Source: Circinella minor (lineage: Eukaryota > Mucoromycota > Mucoromycetes > Mucorales > Lichtheimiaceae). From it: a stretch of DNA of 64,000 nucleotides. The stretch spans positions 81,821 through 145,820 of the forward strand of contig JAEPRB010000087.1 in NCBI GenBank assembly GCA_016758965.1, in the 5' to 3' direction. The notes under the pieces were generated by a model. That model was not told where the DNA came from. It made no database searches and was given only the letters and a program-made list of their open reading frames with translations. The number at the start of each line of letters is the position of its first letter. The first letter of the stretch is position 1. A program made the position numbers and the translations under genes. This document shows, piece by piece, positions 60,501 to 64,000 of the stretch.

Positions 60501-63500
60501 ACTTTCCAATCGACGCAATAAAATACCCTGTAATATAGAAAACTCTTCTTTGATTAGCACTGTAACAAAAAAAAATGAAGCGTAATAATCACAGTTGAAA
60601 ACAATAATTTACCGTTGTACAAAAGACCAAAACATTTTCTTCAGCAACTTTGCTTTCCAAGCGAATTTGATAACCCACCATACCATTCTTGATACCTAAA
60701 GAGCGAGGCCAATCTCCCATTTCTACAGATACTCTCTTGGCAATTGAAACAGCTGAAATCCGTCGAGGCTAATATATGTAAGTTAATATCAAGAAAGCGA
60801 TAAAGATTAAGTGGTGTAATGAAAACATATATTACCTGAGTACATATGACGGAACCAACAGTGCTTGAGCCTTGTAATAGATATTCGGCAATAAATTGTG
60901 GTACCTGAGTACTCTTACCACTGGAGAGAGGAAAAATATACACTTTCTATTAGCCAGTCAATATAATATTATGTGAAATACAAAGAAGATAATAACTTAC
61001 CATCCAGTTTCACCAGATACAATGACGACCTGATGACCTTTGACAAGATCTAAGACCTGCTCTCGATAAGAAGCCATTGGTAGTTCTTCTCGTTTTTTCT
61101 GTAATGTTATATTAAGAACAATAATGAATATATTATAAGAAATCGGGTCCGATATATGTTTTTAATATAAAAACTAATCTCACCTTCATTTTAAGATAAT
61201 CATCCGCTTTCAATCGTTTTTGAAAATTATTTTTTACGAAAGCAAATGTTTGCTTTTGTTTATCTGTCTTACTCTTGGTTCGATTCACCATATCCGTATC
61301 TTGATTGGCCGACTTTGTCTTTTCAACACTATCAAACTATATATATATATATATATATATCTTATTATTAGTAGCAATATAAAACCCGTTTCACATGATT
61401 TGATATCCAAAATTTATTGGTTGCAAAACTTACGCTTCCCGATGTCTTTTCACGGCCATAAGATTCATCAACGACGTTGACCAAGAGCTGTATCCGTTTT
61501 CGATCGGCTTCAATACGTTCGGCTTCTTCACATTTATTCTATTTATTGATATCATCTATCAATATATCCAAAGGCTATGATTATACCAATCACTCTTATT
61601 TTTTTTATATATTTTCTTACCTTTTCATCAAGCCATTCTAACCAAAGATCTTTAAATACTACAGGCATAATTTTATACACTGCAGAATTGGCGTCCAATT
61701 CAAAGAGACATCTTGTCTATATAAAATATGACGTATATATATATATTAAATCTAATCATTCTTTCCAGGTTTAACATAGTGACAGGTTTTCATCTTACCG
61801 CTACCAACTGTTCGGCACCCTCCTTTGTACCAGCTGCTAGATCTGTTGGCAATTCATAGTTTTTAGTTTCTTCATGCTTTTGAGGATAAGTAATTTTTAC
61901 CACAGCACGCCAACAGGTCTTGCTTATTTCATTCTTTGTATATGACACTTTTAAACCACCATTTCGTTTACAGTATTCATCCAACATGTCTTTGGGGTAT
62001 CTTCCCTTCCATCCCGCTGTTGTGGTTGTATCAATAATGTTGTATGTAACTGTTGTGCTTGCTGGTATAGTAGAGGACCCTTCTTCTTCATTCAAAAGTC
62101 CACCAAAAAGACCTCCTTCTTCATCGCCTTCATCATCATCACCCAATCCAAGACCAAAACCAAAAGAGTCGTCATCCCCTTTTTTTTCTTCTTCTTCTGC
62201 CGCTTTTCGAGCCATTTCCTCTTCACGTTGTTGTTGACGAAGTCTTTCATTTTTTAATCGACGTGTTTCATTTGCGTTTTTCTGTTCTTCTATATATAAA
62301 GCTTGGGCTCGTCGTTTGTCGAAATCCCAATCTGCTTCCAAATTACGCAACGCTTGACGTAACTTGTCAATTTTAGTATGTATTTCTTTTGAATTGACAT
62401 TTTCCTCTTGAACCTTGTTCTTTTTCTTTTTTGATTTTCCAGAGGATGATATTTTATCTTCAAGTTCAGATAGTTCTACTTTATATTTTGCATGCTTTTC
62501 ATTAACATCTTCTTCCTCTTCTTCTTCATCATCCTAAAAAATATATATTTATGGATATCATGTTTGTGTTAGTTATAAAAACGACGGATAGAAGAGGATC
62601 CATTTGCAACACATGTATATTGTACTTACATAATATTGTTGTTGTGCAGCACGTAAAATTCGAGATTTGTAATCATCATCATCAACTGTTGTATCTTGTT
62701 TGACTTGTTCTCTTTGAAATTCCACATTATTTTCGGGAGTTTGTGTTTCTGTAACTCTAACCTTTTCTTCGTGTTCATTTTGTTTATTGTCTGTTGCAAT
62801 ATCAGCTCGAATGGATAAACCTATTTCATCATCCCCCAATTTTTTTTTTATCAATTCATAATGATTCTTTTGAAGACATGATATAAATTAATATTTTCAT
62901 TATGTGAAATTAATTACCTTCTTCTGTAAAATATTTATCAAAAAATCCAACAGGCATTCGCTCATAAGGTAAATGAACACAAAGCTGTATTTATAATAAT
63001 TTTGATCAATTATTCCTCATCTTTCTCTAGCATACACAAACCAATAAAAAAAAACAAATTTTTACCCAATCCAAAAGATCACTGATATTTGATGATACTG
63101 TAGCTTTAAATGCTTGATCCACATCATCATTCTCAAATCCCATTTTTACAAGTGTACGATGCGTAATATCCATTTGTCCAATGAACTTGTCTCGGTCCAA
63201 TGGATGTGCGTTTTTATGACCTAAACGTTTAGCTGCGGCTAAAAAAATATACATATATGAATGATATACATATCATTTAAGAGGGTGCTACTTTTGAGTT
63301 TTTTTTACAGTACTAGATGAAATATTTTAACTAAAGGAAAACATATATCGTACCAAATGTATCTAAACGTCCTTGGTGTCTAAGTACTTGTAATAAATCA
63401 TGTTCTATATTTGCAGTTAACGCAAAAGAACGTACTTTTCCTTCTTCAGTTGATGGTTCAGACAACTGGTTAAACATGGTGATTGATTTACGATCATTTA

Positions 63501-63819
63501 CTGATCCAAAACGTTTTGCAAGTCTTAATACCATATCAGATTCATTTTCGTATTGTTCCAATGGTGGTGAAGTAGTTGTTTTTGAGTTTGTTTTCCGTGC
63601 TGAAGTTGTTGTTGGTAGTATTTGTGTAGTTGGTGTTACTGTTGAGGTATCATTACTAATGTTGTCAATCGTACTGGACGGTTGTTTAATTGAAGAATTA
63701 GTAGAAGTAGAAGCAGTAGTGGATTCTTCTTGAGACTTTTTTGGTGGTGTGTTTCCAATGACAGCAAATCCACGATTTACTGAATTCTTATAGGTGTTTT
63801 TCTTTTTCTTTGGTGGCAT
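57575..63819 (-). CDS. DEAH-box RNA helicase, DHX29/Ucp12-like, 20 exons
   Basis: Minus-strand exons 63819-63354, 63238-63066, 62984-62918, 62820-62630, 62533-61799, 61716-61621, 61538-61434, 61336-61184, 61098-61001, 60920-60836, 60768-60613, 60527-60248, 60164-60108, 60012-59385, 59289-59151, 59055-58894, 58810-58582, 58496-57934, 57850-57758 and 57682-57575 give 1527 residues. There is a UBA-like domain (about 182-213), a charged coiled coil, and a dsRBD-like segment (PKDMLDEYCKRNGGLKVSYT). The helicase core has GETGCGKST (about 691-699), DEVH (about 797), MSAT and QRRGRAGRV (about 1119-1127), with HA2 and OB folds after it. This is the Ucp12/YLR419W/DHX29 type, linked to translation initiation on structured mRNAs. 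The intron after exon 15 starts with GC instead of GT. Confidence 0.92.
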
Positions 63820-63876
63820 TATGTATGAAACGTGTCAAAAAGTGAAGAATATCTTATATATAGCGCGCGCTCTTTA

Positions 63877-64000
63877 GAGCATTCGCAGCGGTCCTTGTAA
63901 AAAAAAGCTTGTAAATTGAGACTTGTAAAATTTTTGTAACACTACAAGGCAAATACTCACAATGGTCCTTGTAAAATTAGCTTGTAAACTTGGACGTGTA
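63877..64000 (+). mobile_element. Putative PIF/Harbinger-type element end (runs off the window)
   Basis: Starting right after a TTA (63874-63876), the DNA reads GAGCATTCGCAGCGGTCCTT and then repeats the phrase CTTGTAAA several times. GCAGCGGTCCTTGTAAAA recurs as CACAATGGTCCTTGTAAAAT at about 63959. A G-x-GCATTC-C-x-x-x-GGTCC start next to TTA is typical of PIF/Harbinger elements and their MITEs, which duplicate TWA targets. Only one end is in the window, so the call rests on that end alone. Confidence 0.4.

Noticed and set aside
60528..60560. Alternative acceptor extending helicase exon 12 upstream (LIKEEFSILQ)
   Set aside because: Using the acceptor at about 60560 puts an immediate stop in frame; the acceptor at 60528 restores the family's TTG-ILLRRL segment.
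62821..62917. Coding-like reading HYELIKKKLGDDEI upstream of helicase exon 4
   Set aside because: No acceptor joins it in phase to exon 3; a 97-base intron with the acceptor at 62821 keeps the frame.
1..64000. CRISPR arrays, rRNA genes, bacterial operons
   Set aside because: No regularly spaced repeats or rRNA-like sequence; the intron-rich genes are eukaryotic nuclear.

Overview
This is a 64 kb window of a filamentous fungal nuclear genome, most likely from Mucoromycota and probably order Mucorales. The evidence is AT-rich intergenic DNA, intron-dense genes with short GT-AG introns (up to 20 exons), and a gene set that fits early-diverging fungi: Sel1/HCP-like repeats, a Knh1-like wall protein, an AAAP transporter, an Ucp12/DHX29-type helicase and a 2-phosphoglycerate-kinase-like protein. 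The genus is not determined. All gene models below were assembled by hand from splice sites and reading frame; none was checked with RNA or a database.

Layout. A Sel1-repeat adaptor (0.7-3.5 kb) is followed by about 8.6 kb of gene-poor DNA with Helitron-like debris, including a Pif1-type helicase fragment and a 444-base assembly gap. Next come a four-exon universal stress protein and an MFS sugar transporter (12.2-15.8 kb). After 3 kb without genes lies a 2.3 kb element bounded by about 60-bp terminal inverted repeats (18.97-21.30 kb). It holds two diverged copies of a 92-residue coding unit, one of them fused to a broken multi-exon gene. This is the most novel object in the window. A small membrane-protein gene begins 238 bases after the element.

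The 22-31.6 kb stretch holds a kelch-propeller type I membrane protein, an Asn-rich single-pass cell-surface protein, a FAD-dependent (DAO-type) oxidoreductase and a single-domain SCP2 lipid-binding protein with a peroxisomal C-terminus. A second poor region (31.6-35.1 kb) precedes an EXPERA/EBP-like membrane protein, a small unknown protein and a Gfo/Idh/MocA oxidoreductase. From 41 to 64 kb the window is gene-dense: Rae1/Gle2, a 17-exon PA-domain subtilase, an AAAP amino acid transporter, a LEA2-like membrane protein, an ATP-cone plus P-loop kinase, a Knh1-like membrane protein and a 20-exon DEAH-box helicase. The helicase promoter carries what looks like the end of a PIF/Harbinger-type element.

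The genes are independent eukaryotic units, not operons. Loose functional themes are cell surface and secretion (kelch, Asn-rich, Knh1-like, LEA2-like and subtilase proteins), transport (MFS, AAAP), oxidative or peroxisomal metabolism (DAO, SCP2, Gfo/Idh) and RNA handling (Rae1, DHX29-like). No rRNA, convincing tRNA or CRISPR array was seen.
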